NCBI RefSeq assembly: GCF_000308055.1
Contig: NZ_CAGY01000001.1
Location: 124,001 to 188,000 of the forward strand
DNA: 64,000 nt
Source: Actinomyces sp. ph3
GTDB lineage: Bacteria > Actinomycetota > Actinomycetes > Actinomycetales > Actinomycetaceae
Reading direction: 5' to 3'
Made by a program: the position numbers and the translations under genes. The notes below the pieces were generated by a model that was given only the letters and a program-made list of their open reading frames with translations, was not told the origin of the DNA and did not search any database. Shown here one piece after another: positions 44,442 to 53,262 of this stretch. The stretch's first letter is position 1, and every line of letters begins with the position of its first letter.

Positions 44442-45145
44442 CAGTGTGTTTCCTCCTGTGTTGATGCATTCGGGTGGCCCTGTTCCCACGCAGTTTCCAG
44501 AATTCGCCTCATCGCTTCGGTATCGTGCAATCCCTGGACAACAAGACTCCGGTCGAAGAGATAGGTCGGAATAGTGTCAATTCCCATCTGTACAGCGATC
44601 TGGTAGTCCGAGAAAACTTCAGACGAGGCGACAGGGTCGCTCAGAGCGTCAACAACCAGCATTTCGGGAATCCGTACATCCTGTGCACAGCCAATCAGTA
44701 CATCCGGGTCCGCTAGATTCAAACCGATCTCAAAACGAGCACGGAACAAGGCTTCGGCATATGCAAATTGATACGTCCCTGCCCCGCTCGTCACTCCGGA
44801 TTTTTCGTCCATTTCTCGCGCAGCCGCCATCGCTTTATGCGCGAACGAGGTCGGCGCAACGATCAAGGAATCAAAATCTAGAGAAATTCCATCGGCACGA
44901 GCGAGCTCACCGACGTGAATGAGAGCATCAGCAGCTTCCTCTTGACTCATGCCTGGATGCGTGTGGACCAGGAAATCTGCCTGGGACATTTCAAGGACAG
45001 CAGACTGCTCAGGATCAAGCAAATAGGAGTGGAAACGAACCTCGACCTGATCGCGATGTTCGAAACGCGTGAGAGCATCACGCAGATGATGGATACCGAG
45101 GTAACACCAAGGGCATGCAAAGTCTGCCCATACGTCAACATGCAT
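44441..45145 (-). CDS. DsbA-family oxidoreductase (FrnE-like)
   Basis: Thioredoxin-fold protein of about 234 aa with the active site FACPWCYLG near the N-terminus, an inserted helical domain and the cis-Pro loop in GIDTIPTYLFDRSLVVQG. It has no signal peptide or membrane segment, so it is probably cytosolic and FrnE/polyketide-isomerase-like, not an envelope thiol oxidase. ATG at 45145 follows GAGGAGAG; an upstream start at 45172 is less likely. It overlaps the GNAT-pyrophosphohydrolase gene by one base. Confidence 0.9.
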   Translation of the reverse strand: MHVDVWADFACPWCYLGIHHLRDALTRFEHRDQVEVRFHSYLLDPEQSAVLEMSQADFLVHTHPGMSQEEAADALIHVGELARADGISLDFDSLIVAPTSFAHKAMAAAREMDEKSGVTSGAGTYQFAYAEALFRARFEIGLNLADPDVLIGCAQDVRIPEMLVVDALSDPVASSEVFSDYQIAVQMGIDTIPTYLFDRSLVVQGLHDTEAMRRILETAWEQGHPNASTQEETH

Positions 45146-45219
45146 GAAGTCTCTCCTCGGGGATAAGAGCACGTTCGCCTATGCACAGGTTACGTTGCGT
45201 ATTGAGGACTTACCAGTGC

Positions 45220-45254
45220 AAAGAAAAATCCCGGGGATCCGAAGATCCCCGGGA
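45220..45254 (-). terminator. Terminator of the tRNA cluster
   Basis: On the minus strand, a perfect 11-bp stem TCCCGGGGATC/GATCCCCGGGA (45229-45254) with a 4-base loop is followed by TTTTTCTTT. It lies 5 bp beyond the 3' end of tRNA-Leu. A textbook intrinsic terminator. Confidence 0.92.
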
Positions 45255-45258
45255 GCTG

Positions 45259-45344
45259 TGCGCGGAGGGGGACTTGAACCCCCACCCTCTAATACGAGGA
45301 CTAGCACCTCAAGCTAGCGCGTCTGCCTATTCCGCCACCCGCGC
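45259..45344 (-). tRNA. tRNA-Leu(GAG)
   Basis: 86 nt with a long variable arm. The acceptor GCGCGGG pairs with CTCCGCG(C), with one G-U pair and an A discriminator. The anticodon stem-loop CTAGC-TTGAGGT-GCTAG gives anticodon GAG; the T-arm contains GGTTCAAGTCC. No encoded CCA. Last gene of the six-tRNA cluster before the terminator. Confidence 0.95.
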
Positions 45345-45442
45345 AGGTGACTCACAAAGCCAAAGCTTTGCGGCTTGGAAACTTTAACACGCATGGACAC
45401 CAGTCACAAATCGACATTCGCCAGAGCGTTATAAAATTTCCG

Positions 45443-45514
45443 TGGGCGATACTGGGATCGAACCAGTGACCTCTTCCGTGTGAAGGAAGCGCGCTACCCC
45501 TGCGCCAATCGCCC
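45443..45514 (-). tRNA. tRNA-Val(CAC)
   Basis: 72 nt, acceptor GGGCGAT/ATCGCCC with A discriminator. The anticodon stem-loop CTTCC-TTCACAC-GGAAG gives CAC. It differs at only about four positions from the tRNA-Val(GAC) in the same cluster, one of them the first anticodon base. T-loop GGTTCGATCCC. About 98 bp separate it from tRNA-Leu. Confidence 0.94.
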
Positions 45515-45515
45515 G

Positions 45516-45586
45516 AGGTGGGTACCGGATTCGAACCGGTGTATACGGCTTTGCAGGCCGCTGCCTCGCCTCTCGGCCAACCCACC
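45516..45586 (-). tRNA. tRNA-Cys(GCA)
   Basis: 71 nt, acceptor GGTGGGT/ACCCACC with the U discriminator characteristic of tRNA-Cys. The anticodon stem-loop CGGCC-TGCAAA gives GCA. Only one base separates it from tRNA-Val(CAC), so processing of the shared transcript is needed. Confidence 0.94.
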
Positions 45587-45624
45587 CTATCCAACCTCAA
45601 CCTCAAGGATTTTCGGAAGGTTAG

Positions 45625-45697
45625 AGCGGATGACGGGACTCGAACCCGCGACCCTCACCTTGGCAAGGTGATGCTCTACCAACTGAGCCACATCCGC
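45625..45697 (-). tRNA. tRNA-Gly(GCC), copy 1
   Basis: 73 nt, acceptor GCGGATG/CATCCGC with U discriminator. The anticodon stem-loop CACCT-TGCCAAG gives GCC. Its sequence is identical to the second copy at 45820-45892. Confidence 0.95.
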
Positions 45698-45746
45698 ACT
45701 CAGTCCCTATCGGACTGGGGCCTTGTCCGTCGTTAGATAACGACAG

Positions 45747-45818
45747 TGGGCGATACTGGGTTCGAACCAGTGACCTCTTCCGTGTCAGGGAAGCGCGCTA
45801 CCACTGCGCCAATCGCCC
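45747..45818 (-). tRNA. tRNA-Val(GAC)
   Basis: 72 nt, acceptor GGGCGAT/ATCGCCC with A discriminator. The anticodon stem-loop CTTCC-CTGACAC-GGAAG gives GAC. It follows the second Gly gene by one base and is nearly identical to tRNA-Val(CAC) downstream. Confidence 0.95.
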
Positions 45819-45819
45819 G

Positions 45820-45892
45820 AGCGGATGACGGGACTCGAACCCGCGACCCTCACCTTGGCAAGGTGATGCTCTACCAACTGAGCCACATCCGC
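45820..45892 (-). tRNA. tRNA-Gly(GCC), copy 2
   Basis: 73 nt, identical to copy 1 at 45625-45697. It is the first gene of the cluster; a promoter should lie in 45893-45970, where TTTGTG and TGTTAG on the minus strand with a 16-bp spacer are weak candidates. Confidence 0.95.
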
Positions 45893-46051
45893 GTTATCAA
45901 ACCGCCGGAACGGTTTCGCAACGGATGAAAGGCTAACAGGGTTTGCACCTGGAACACAAATCAAGACGGCGTGTCCCCGCTCACACCTGATTTTTTCAGC
46001 GCACGGCGGCGCGCCTTACACTGCCTGATCAGACGGACTCATAAAGTCGAG

Positions 46052-46603
46052 AACGTGATCGAAGTGGCACCACCCGAGGATTTCCGAACAGCACTCATGT
46101 CATTACGTAGTGCTGTTCATCCTCACGTCGAAATTGAGGAAGTTCCCGCACCGCGCGCACTTGCTCCTTTCACCGCTGCACTCGCACTTCGCACGACACA
46201 AACCGCCCACGACGAAGCCCTTGCTTTCGGCCGTTTTGTGATCCTCCACGATCCCAACGGACAAATGGGCTGGAACGGGCCTTTCCGACTTGTCGCACAG
46301 CTCCGCGCACAAATTGATGCCGACATGAGCTCCGATCCCCTGCTTTCTGAAGCACTGTGGAACTGGACTCACGACTGTCTCGAAGAGCGCGGCGCTGGTT
46401 TCCATGATCTTACGGGCACTGTGAGCAAAGAAGTGAGCGAATCTTTTGGAGGTCTGATCCTCATGGGGTCGACACTCGCTGTTGAGATTCGCGTTTCGCT
46501 CACGCCAAATACCCCCTGGATTGGCGAGCACCTTCTGGCGTGGCAAGACCTCATGTGTCGTATCGCCGGTGTTGAAAATCAACGATTCCTCGAGAGGGCA
46601 TAG
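46052..46603 (+). CDS. DUF3000 family protein
   Basis: Actinobacterial conserved protein of about 183 aa, recognised by FRTALMSLRSAVHPHVEIEEVPAPRALAPFTAAL, GRFVILHDPNGQMGWNGPFRLVAQLRA and the C-terminal GSTLAVEIRVSLTPNTPWIGEHLLAW. No catalytic motif or membrane segment is seen. GTG at 46052 is chosen because it starts just before the recognisable domain; GTG at 45971 would add 27 residues read from the tRNA promoter region. It is three bases upstream of the RNase D gene, its usual neighbour. Function unknown. Confidence 0.85.
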   Translation, partial: NVIEVAPPEDFRTALMSLRSAVHPHVEIEEVPAPRALAPFTAALALRTTQTAHDEALAFGRFVILHDPNGQMGWNGPFRLVAQLRAQIDADMSSDPLLSEALWNWTHDCLEERGAGFHDLTGTVSKEVSESFGGLILMGSTLAVEIRVSLTPNTPWIGEHLLAWQDLMCRIAGVENQRFLERA

Positions 46604-46606
46604 AAC

Positions 46607-47845
46607 GTGCTCATTGAAAATCCCTACGGCATCGCCGTGGGAGACAGCGAGGACCCCGAGCTCATCGCTTTCCCTCGCGATGGAATCCCAGAAATTATCG
46701 ACACTCAAAGCGCCTTGGATCAGGCCGCTGAGGACCTCTCCGCATCTTCCTTTCCTGTTGCAGTGGACGTTGAACGGGCTCAAGGTTTTCGCTACGGTTC
46801 TTCCCCCTATCTCCTCCAGCTGCGACGCGAGGACGTCGGCTCATTCTTGATTGACACTGCCGCTCTCCCCCACCTTGAGTGCCTTCAAGCAAGCATGAAC
46901 TCGACATGGATTCTGCACGACGCTTCTCAGGACCTCCCAAACCTGCGTGAGCTTGGCCTGGAAATTCCAGCACTATTCGATACACAAGTCGCATCACGCT
47001 TGCTGGGAATGACTCACTTCGGACTCTCCGCAGTTTGTGAGCAAGTCTTGGGACTGACACTCGTGAAAGATCATCAGGCCTCAAATTGGTCGGTGCGCCC
47101 TCTTCCGAAGGATTGGCTGCGATACGCGGTTCTTGATGTTGAGCTCCTGACTGCTCTTAAAGACTCCCTTGAAGAGCGCTTGGATGACCTTGGCCGCACC
47201 TCGTGGGCGCAGCAGGAGTTTTCACACATTGCCGAGGCCGCACCTCCTTTACCGAAAAAAGATCGTTGGCGTTCGATTTCCGGCATTGGGAAGTTAACGT
47301 CCAAACGAGCTCTCGCAATTGCGCGCGAGCTTTGGATCGAGCGCGATGCGATTGCGCGCGAAATTGACCTGGCTCCCGGGCGCTTGGTGCGAAACAGCGG
47401 AATCATCCATGCCGCTCAACGTCCGCCAAGGACACGTCACAATCTTCTTTCGATTGCCGAATTCCGTTCACCTCAGGCGCGACGTTACGCGCAGCATTTC
47501 CTTGATGCAGTCACTCGCGCACTAGCCCTTCCAGAAAACCAACTTCCACCCCGACATCGAACGGAAGACGACGGACATACTCCTAGCGTCAGGCATTGGC
47601 AACGTATTCATGCCGAAGCACACGAGCTTCTTCTTGAGGTTCGCGAGGCCGTTGCTAAGCAAGCCGAAACCCTAGAAATTAGTCCAGAAATTGTCCTTGA
47701 ACCACGGGTTCAGCGCGCTTTGGCTTGGGAACACACCCAACAGGGATTGGGTATGCCTGTCGATGAATTCCTCACCGCACAGGGTGCACGCCCCTGGCAG
47801 ATCTCGTTGATGGCGAGCGCCCTGACCGATCTACTCTCCCGCTAA
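46607..47845 (+). CDS. rnd: Ribonuclease D
   Basis: 3'-5' exoribonuclease of the DEDDy type, 412 aa, probably trimming tRNA precursors and other RNAs. Exonuclease motifs: VAVDVERAQGF (Asp and Glu), WILHDASQDLPNL (Asp) and LRYAVLDVELL (Tyr and Asp). An HRDC domain follows at about residues 215-290 (LTSKRALAIARELWIERDAIAREIDLAPGRLV). GTG at 46607 is three bases after the DUF3000 stop. The 3' end overlaps dxs tail-to-tail by 15 bp. Confidence 0.94.
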   Translation: MLIENPYGIAVGDSEDPELIAFPRDGIPEIIDTQSALDQAAEDLSASSFPVAVDVERAQGFRYGSSPYLLQLRREDVGSFLIDTAALPHLECLQASMNSTWILHDASQDLPNLRELGLEIPALFDTQVASRLLGMTHFGLSAVCEQVLGLTLVKDHQASNWSVRPLPKDWLRYAVLDVELLTALKDSLEERLDDLGRTSWAQQEFSHIAEAAPPLPKKDRWRSISGIGKLTSKRALAIARELWIERDAIAREIDLAPGRLVRNSGIIHAAQRPPRTRHNLLSIAEFRSPQARRYAQHFLDAVTRALALPENQLPPRHRTEDDGHTPSVRHWQRIHAEAHELLLEVREAVAKQAETLEISPEIVLEPRVQRALAWEHTQQGLGMPVDEFLTAQGARPWQISLMASALTDLLSR

Positions 47846-49738
47846 AGCGTGACGGATTCTTTCACTGAGACCCTGTGCATCAAGACCAAGGGCCGTCACA
47901 ATACTCGCTCGGCTAGCCTGTTGAAGAAATTCCTTTGGAATACCTGCGGTGACGACTGGTATCGAACGCGTTGATACATTCGAAGAAAGCAGATCACGCA
48001 GCGACCACCCAAATCCGCCATCAACTAAGCCATCCTCGACGCTGAGCACAAGCTCAGCGCCTTCGACCAGACCAACCAAGGCCTCGGGAACTGGAAGAGC
48101 CCAGCGGGGATCAACCACGCGTACGCTCGCCAAGCCATCATTCTCAAGAAGAGCAGCTGCTTCCATGGCAGCTGGGACCATCGAGCCCAAGGCAACGATG
48201 CAAACCCTTGAGACTTCAGCGCCCTCATCCCAGTCTTTGAGGACATCGCAGCCACCTACACGCCGAAGCTGAACAATAGGATCAGTTAAGGCACCCTTCG
48301 GATAACGAAGGACTGTCGGCCCATCATCTACCGCTACGGCTTCGCGCAATTCTTCGCGTAGCGTCGCCTCGTCACGCGGGGCAGCAAGACGCAAGCCGGG
48401 AACGGAATTTAGCATCGAAATATCCCACATTCCGTTGTGGGATGCCCCGTCATCACCAGTAATTCCAGCTCGATCAAGAACAAAGGTCACGCCGCAGTGG
48501 TGAAGCCCAACATCCATAAGGATTTGGTCAAATGCTCGATTCAGGAAGGTCGCGTACACCGCAAAAACCGGGTGTGCCCCGGCGAAAGCCATTCCAGCGG
48601 CGGCGGCAACCGCATGCTGTTCTGCAATCCCCACATCAACTACGCGTGAAGGAAAGTCGTCCTTGAAAGGGCCGAGGCCGACAGGCAGCATCATTGCAGC
48701 TGTTAGGCCCACAATATCTTCGCGTTCATGCGCGATCTGACGAATTTCGTCGGCGAACACACTGGTCCACGCAAAACGTGCAGGCGCGATAGGAAGTCCA
48801 GTTTCAGGATGGATCTTCCCCACTGCATGGAATCGATCTGCAATGTCTTCTTCCGCAGGGGTGTAGCCACGTCCCTTCTGCGTCATGACATGGATCAGGA
48901 CGGGCTCGTGCAAGGCTCGTGCGCGATTGAAGATCTCTTCCATCGCTGCAATGTCGTGACCGTTCACAGGTCCGAGGTACTTCAGTCCGAGGTCCTCAAA
49001 CATCGCCTGCGGAATGAGCGCGTCTTTAATACCGCTTTTGAGGCCGTGAAGAGCTCCGTAGGTTGCGCGTCCAGGTTCCCCAAAATTCATCAGAGTCCGC
49101 TTACCCCACGACAGCGCCTTTTCGTAATTTCGAGAAGAACGTAGAAGATCAAGATGACGAGCTACGGCACCAATAGTTGGCGCATAGGAGCGCCCATTGT
49201 CGTTGACGATGATGATTGCACGTCGCTTGTGATCGGAAGCAATATTGTTTAACGCTTCCCAAGCCATTCCACCTGTCAGTGCGCCATCGCCAATAATGCC
49301 GATCGTCCATGTCGGATCACCGCGTCGAGATTTTTCGCGGGAAATACCATCAACCCACGACAGAGATGAAGATGCGTGCGAGCTTTCAAGAACATCGTGG
49401 ACGGATTCTTCGCGACTGGGATATCCCGAGAGGCCACCTTCTTGTCGAAGCTTCGAAAAGTCTTGGCGTCCCGTAAGCAATTTGTGAACGTAAGTCTGAT
49501 GACCAGTATCGAAGACGATCGTGTCTGCAGGTGAACGAAAAACGCGGTGAAGAGCGATAGTCAATTCAACAACGCCCAAATTTGGCCCAAGGTGCCCGCC
49601 TGTCTTTGAGACATCTTCGATGAGCTTCGCACGGATCTGTGCCGCTAAATCGTCCAATTCTGCCGCTGGGACACGCCTCAGGTCACTGGGCGAAGAAATC
49701 GTACTCAATAAAGAGGTCTGATTTTGGGCATGGGTCAT
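47831..49738 (-). CDS. dxs: 1-deoxy-D-xylulose-5-phosphate synthase
   Basis: Thiamin-diphosphate enzyme that starts the non-mevalonate isoprenoid pathway. About 635 aa, normal length. Motifs: TGGHLGPNLGVVELT, FDTGHQTYVHKLLTG, the ThDP site IGDGALTGGMAWEALNN and the transketolase central domain VDVGIAEQHAVAAAAGMA and DRAGITGDDGASHNGMWD. ATG at 49738 fits the family N-terminus; the open frame continues upstream without resemblance. Divergent from the S9 peptidase, with 137 bp between. Confidence 0.96.
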   Translation of the reverse strand: MTHAQNQTSLLSTISSPSDLRRVPAAELDDLAAQIRAKLIEDVSKTGGHLGPNLGVVELTIALHRVFRSPADTIVFDTGHQTYVHKLLTGRQDFSKLRQEGGLSGYPSREESVHDVLESSHASSSLSWVDGISREKSRRGDPTWTIGIIGDGALTGGMAWEALNNIASDHKRRAIIIVNDNGRSYAPTIGAVARHLDLLRSSRNYEKALSWGKRTLMNFGEPGRATYGALHGLKSGIKDALIPQAMFEDLGLKYLGPVNGHDIAAMEEIFNRARALHEPVLIHVMTQKGRGYTPAEEDIADRFHAVGKIHPETGLPIAPARFAWTSVFADEIRQIAHEREDIVGLTAAMMLPVGLGPFKDDFPSRVVDVGIAEQHAVAAAAGMAFAGAHPVFAVYATFLNRAFDQILMDVGLHHCGVTFVLDRAGITGDDGASHNGMWDISMLNSVPGLRLAAPRDEATLREELREAVAVDDGPTVLRYPKGALTDPIVQLRRVGGCDVLKDWDEGAEVSRVCIVALGSMVPAAMEAAALLENDGLASVRVVDPRWALPVPEALVGLVEGAELVLSVEDGLVDGGFGWSLRDLLSSNVSTRSIPVVTAGIPKEFLQQASRASIVTALGLDAQGLSERIRHALAGE

Positions 49739-49875
49739 GGACAAGATTCTAGTGTCATGGTGACTGATGAGCCGAATGATGCGCGCTAAGTAGTGCAATC
49801 GGACTTCAAAGCACGTTATCAATGCAGGAATTAGAATGAAGGAGCGACGACTTGACGTATAGAGAAGGAGACACG

Positions 49876-51873
49876 ATGAGCGTGCAACGTCCGTATGGAC
49901 AGTGGGACTCTCCGGTCGAAGCCGATTCCTACACTCAGACATCAGTGCAGCTGTCACAGGTTCGCGTCGACGAAACCGATACCTACTGGGTTGAAGGTAA
50001 CCCCCGCGATAACGGTCGAAATACTCTTCTGCGCGCGGATTCTATGGGGCAAATCTCTGAAGTTCTTCCGCTCATTGATGGTATCCGTCTGCCTGACGTC
50101 CGCACCCGTGTCCATGAATATGGCGGACGAGCATACGCAGTTTCTGACGGCTTCATCGTCTTTTCTGATGGCTTCGACGGTCGTGTCTACGCCTTTAACA
50201 CCCGCGATCCGAGGCGCCAGTTGGTCCCGCTCACTCCTTTGGGTAAAGTTCGCTACGGCGACTTCGAAATCGCCGACGTTCGCGGTTTGGTTTATGCGGT
50301 CGCAGAAGATCATTCGAATCCCGGTGAACCAGTTAATTCGCTTGTCGCAATTCCCCTGGATGGACGCGCAGCGCGCAATGCTTTCGAAATCATCCCGATT
50401 TTTGGTGGATCTGACTTCGTCTCATCGCCGACCTTGAGTCCCGATGGAACCAAACTCGCATGGCTCTCATGGAACCACCCCAACATGGCATGGACACGCT
50501 CCGCCCTCCACGTTGGCTCACTGGATTTTGAGGGCAAGATCGCAGCCTCGTTGATTTTGGTTGATAAGCCAGAAGTCTGCGTTTATGAACCACGTTGGAC
50601 CCTAAATGGGGATCTAATCCACGTCGATGACTCCTCCGGTTGGGCGAATCTCTATCGCACAGAGGGGTTCCAGTGGAATGATGACGAAGATCAATTCGCC
50701 TGGATGACGCGTCTTCGCACACGCCCCTTGCATCCCAGTGCACGTGCATTCTCGCATCCTCACTGGCAGCTTGGCCTTCATTCCTACGATAACTTCGACT
50801 ACGAAAACCTCATTTGCTCATGGGCAGAAAACGGGACGTGGCATCTGGGCACTGTTCGCTTGGATAACGGTATGTGCGAAGAGTGGCGTACCCCGTGGTG
50901 GCCAACCGGAAATGTTGCCTGCTACGAAGGCCGTGTAGTGACCCTTGCGGATTGCGCAACCCACGAACCCGCAATCGTTGAGGTCTCTGGTGGGGCATCT
51001 CGAGTACTCCGATCTTCTTCTCAAGAGCACCTGAGCGAAGATCTGATTTCTGTCGCTCAAGCAGTTTCATGGACCAGTAGCGACGGAGAGACTGTCCACG
51101 GTTTCTACTACGCACCGAAGAACCCCGAGTTCACTGCTCCTGAGGGTTCCCTTCCTCCGCTCCTCGTCAATGTTCACGGAGGTCCGACATCCTCTGCTCG
51201 TCCGGGGCTATCAATCGCTGTGCAATACTGGACCTCCCGTGGATTTGCCTTTCTTGATGTCAATTACCGCGGCTCCACTGGCTACGGACGGAAGTACCGT
51301 CAACGTCTGAATGGGCACTGGGGTGTCCTTGACGTGCAAGATTGTGCCGAAGGTGCACAATACTTGGTTTCCCAAGGACTAGCTGATCCTCAGCGCATCG
51401 CGATCAGAGGTCGCTCCTCAGGTGGTTATACGGTTTTGTTAGCTCTTGCTGACAGCGATGTTTTCACCGCTGGTACTTCGCTCTTCGGTATTGGTGACCT
51501 CAAGTTGCTCGAAGCAACCACTCACAAGTTCGAGTCGCACTACGATAAATTCCTTATTGGATCGGATGATCTTTCTGATCCCGTGTGGGCCGAGCGGTCT
51601 CCGATCAACAAGGTCGATCAGATCCACGCACCACTTCTATTGCTGCAGGGTACAGAAGATAAGGTCGTTCCTCCCTCGCAAGCAGAGTCCATGTTCAAGG
51701 CCCTCCGTGACAGCGGCCGTCCCGTGGCTATGCGTCTCTACTCCGGTGAAGGCCACGGATTCCGTTCAGCAGCGCATATTAAGGATTCGTGGGAAAGCGA
51801 ACTCAGCTTCTACTCGCAAGTTTGGAAGCTCAACGCAAAGGTACCCGTGAACCTCGAGATCGAAAACCTCTAA
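49876..51873 (+). CDS. Prolyl oligopeptidase family (S9) serine peptidase
   Basis: Cytosolic peptidase of 665 aa, S9C-like (dipeptidyl/acylaminoacyl peptidase type). An N-terminal seven-bladed propeller (about 20-390) is followed by an alpha/beta-hydrolase domain. The catalytic Ser is about residue 514 in RGRSSGGYTVLLAL, the Asp is in LLLQGTEDKVVPPSQ and the His in YSGEGHGFR; the oxyanion region reads LLVNVHGGPTSSARP. ATG at 49876 follows GAAGGAGA. A candidate -10 TAGAAT lies about 40 bp upstream. Substrate specificity cannot be read. Confidence 0.92.
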   Translation: MSVQRPYGQWDSPVEADSYTQTSVQLSQVRVDETDTYWVEGNPRDNGRNTLLRADSMGQISEVLPLIDGIRLPDVRTRVHEYGGRAYAVSDGFIVFSDGFDGRVYAFNTRDPRRQLVPLTPLGKVRYGDFEIADVRGLVYAVAEDHSNPGEPVNSLVAIPLDGRAARNAFEIIPIFGGSDFVSSPTLSPDGTKLAWLSWNHPNMAWTRSALHVGSLDFEGKIAASLILVDKPEVCVYEPRWTLNGDLIHVDDSSGWANLYRTEGFQWNDDEDQFAWMTRLRTRPLHPSARAFSHPHWQLGLHSYDNFDYENLICSWAENGTWHLGTVRLDNGMCEEWRTPWWPTGNVACYEGRVVTLADCATHEPAIVEVSGGASRVLRSSSQEHLSEDLISVAQAVSWTSSDGETVHGFYYAPKNPEFTAPEGSLPPLLVNVHGGPTSSARPGLSIAVQYWTSRGFAFLDVNYRGSTGYGRKYRQRLNGHWGVLDVQDCAEGAQYLVSQGLADPQRIAIRGRSSGGYTVLLALADSDVFTAGTSLFGIGDLKLLEATTHKFESHYDKFLIGSDDLSDPVWAERSPINKVDQIHAPLLLLQGTEDKVVPPSQAESMFKALRDSGRPVAMRLYSGEGHGFRSAAHIKDSWESELSFYSQVWKLNAKVPVNLEIENL

Positions 51874-51891
51874 AACTCATCCTAGTAGACG

Positions 51892-51946
51892 AGTTGGATG
51901 CAGTTGGGGGGGCAGGCTCTGGGCCTGCCCCCAACTGCATCCAACT
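51892..51946. terminator. Strong bidirectional terminator hairpin
   Basis: A 24-bp stem (51892-51917 with 51923-51946), including a run of seven G against five C that leaves a 2-base bulge, sits between the convergent S9 peptidase and RNA methyltransferase genes. There is no clear T run, but it is one of the longest stems in the window. Confidence 0.75.
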
Positions 51947-51985
51947 AATGGGCTTATTTCCTCAACCTAAGTCCAGCGACGAACT

Positions 51986-53248
51986 CTAGATCCTCTCCAG
52001 TAACGTCATCACTTCAAAGTGGTGCGTGTAGGGGAAGAGATCCCAGGCACGCATATCGGCGATCCTGTAGTCCTCCTCAAGAAGATCATGCAGGTCACGT
52101 GAAGCTGCGGCAGGATCACAGGACACAAGCAGAATGTGCTCTGCCCCGGTACTGGCCATCGCATGACAGACTTCTTTGCCAGCTCCGGATCTTGGAGGAT
52201 CAGCGATGATAATCTCCGCACCCCCCAATTCGCTATTGAGTTCGCGCACTGCAGGTGCATCGCAGTCGCCAACGAAAGCGTCAAGCACGTCACTACCAAC
52301 GTTTGCCACGGCGTCGGCAACGGCGGCCTCGTCAACTTCAAGGGTAACCAAGCGCCCAGCGCTGCCCACAAGGCGCGACAACGGCAGCGAAAAGAGTCCT
52401 GCCCCCGAGTAAAGCTCCATCATCCGGGAAGCACCGAGCCAGGCGACGATATCCTCAACGTTTCGGGCTAAAACTTCGGCTCCACGACGATGCGTTTGCC
52501 AAAAACCTTGAGGCCGAACGCGATACTGATCCGCTCCATTTTCGCGGGAAACTGTCCACGTTACGGGTCCCTTCCACGCATCTCCTTGGGCATCCCAGCA
52601 GCCCTCATCCGTGCAAATCAGTGCCGGCTGACCGGGAGCAGCAATCAAACGGACGCGCGAGCCCTCGGGAAGGTGAGAAAAAACCTTATTCCCCTCCCAG
52701 ACATCGAGTTTATTGATCTCCTCGGCAGCTAAAGGCATAGACTCCAGTACCTGGATCTCATGCGAGCGATAGCGGCGCATACCAAGTCGGCCAGCTTTAT
52801 TCACGACGCATTCGATACGCGTGCGTCGTCCCAGAAGTTCTTCACGGTTCTCATCACCGGGTGCCGGCTGAACGCTCACTCCCCCAATGGCCTCGACCTG
52901 CTCGGCTACACGCTCACGGCCAATACGCCGCAATTGGTCTTCTAGAACATCGGTTTTCCAGTGACGTCCGCCTTCGGGAGTGACGAAGGAGAGTTCTCCC
53001 CCACCTACGCCACCGGGGCCAGCTGCTGGCCACACGCTGGGAATTCGATCAGGGCTGGGCTCAAGAATCTCAACGGCCTCGGCCCACAACATACGCTTAT
53101 GTGAATCGATGACACGTGCACGCACCTTCTCACCTGGAAGGGCAAATCGAACAAAAACCACACGTCCGGAATCATCGCGTGCGACGCAGGCACCACCATG
53201 CGCAGGCGCACCAATCGTGAGCTCGATGAGTTCACCAGAATCGCTCAT
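51986..53248 (-). CDS. TrmA/RumA-family RNA (uracil-5)-methyltransferase
   Basis: SAM-dependent m5U methyltransferase of about 420 aa. An N-terminal TRAM domain (about residues 5-60: IELTIGAPAHGGACVARDDSGRVVFVRFALPGEKVRARV) is followed by a Rossmann domain with MMELYSGAGLFSLPLS, ADPPRSGAG and the catalytic Cys in ILLVSCDPAAASRDL. The iron-sulfur cysteine cluster of RlmD is not evident. ATG at 53248 follows GAGGAGAGG. Whether the target is tRNA or 23S rRNA cannot be told. Confidence 0.9.
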   Translation of the reverse strand: MSDSGELIELTIGAPAHGGACVARDDSGRVVFVRFALPGEKVRARVIDSHKRMLWAEAVEILEPSPDRIPSVWPAAGPGGVGGGELSFVTPEGGRHWKTDVLEDQLRRIGRERVAEQVEAIGGVSVQPAPGDENREELLGRRTRIECVVNKAGRLGMRRYRSHEIQVLESMPLAAEEINKLDVWEGNKVFSHLPEGSRVRLIAAPGQPALICTDEGCWDAQGDAWKGPVTWTVSRENGADQYRVRPQGFWQTHRRGAEVLARNVEDIVAWLGASRMMELYSGAGLFSLPLSRLVGSAGRLVTLEVDEAAVADAVANVGSDVLDAFVGDCDAPAVRELNSELGGAEIIIADPPRSGAGKEVCHAMASTGAEHILLVSCDPAAASRDLHDLLEEDYRIADMRAWDLFPYTHHFEVMTLLERI

Positions 53249-53262
53249 ATGTAGACCTCTCC

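Noticed and set aside
45220-45344. Attachment site or island scar at the tRNA-Leu end
   Set aside because: No integrase, direct repeat of the tRNA 3' end or compositional change is seen; the hairpin there is a plain intrinsic terminator.
46103-46783. Long minus-strand frame of 226 codons opposite DUF3000 and rnd
   Set aside because: It is antisense to two well-supported genes, has no family motif and no ribosome binding site.
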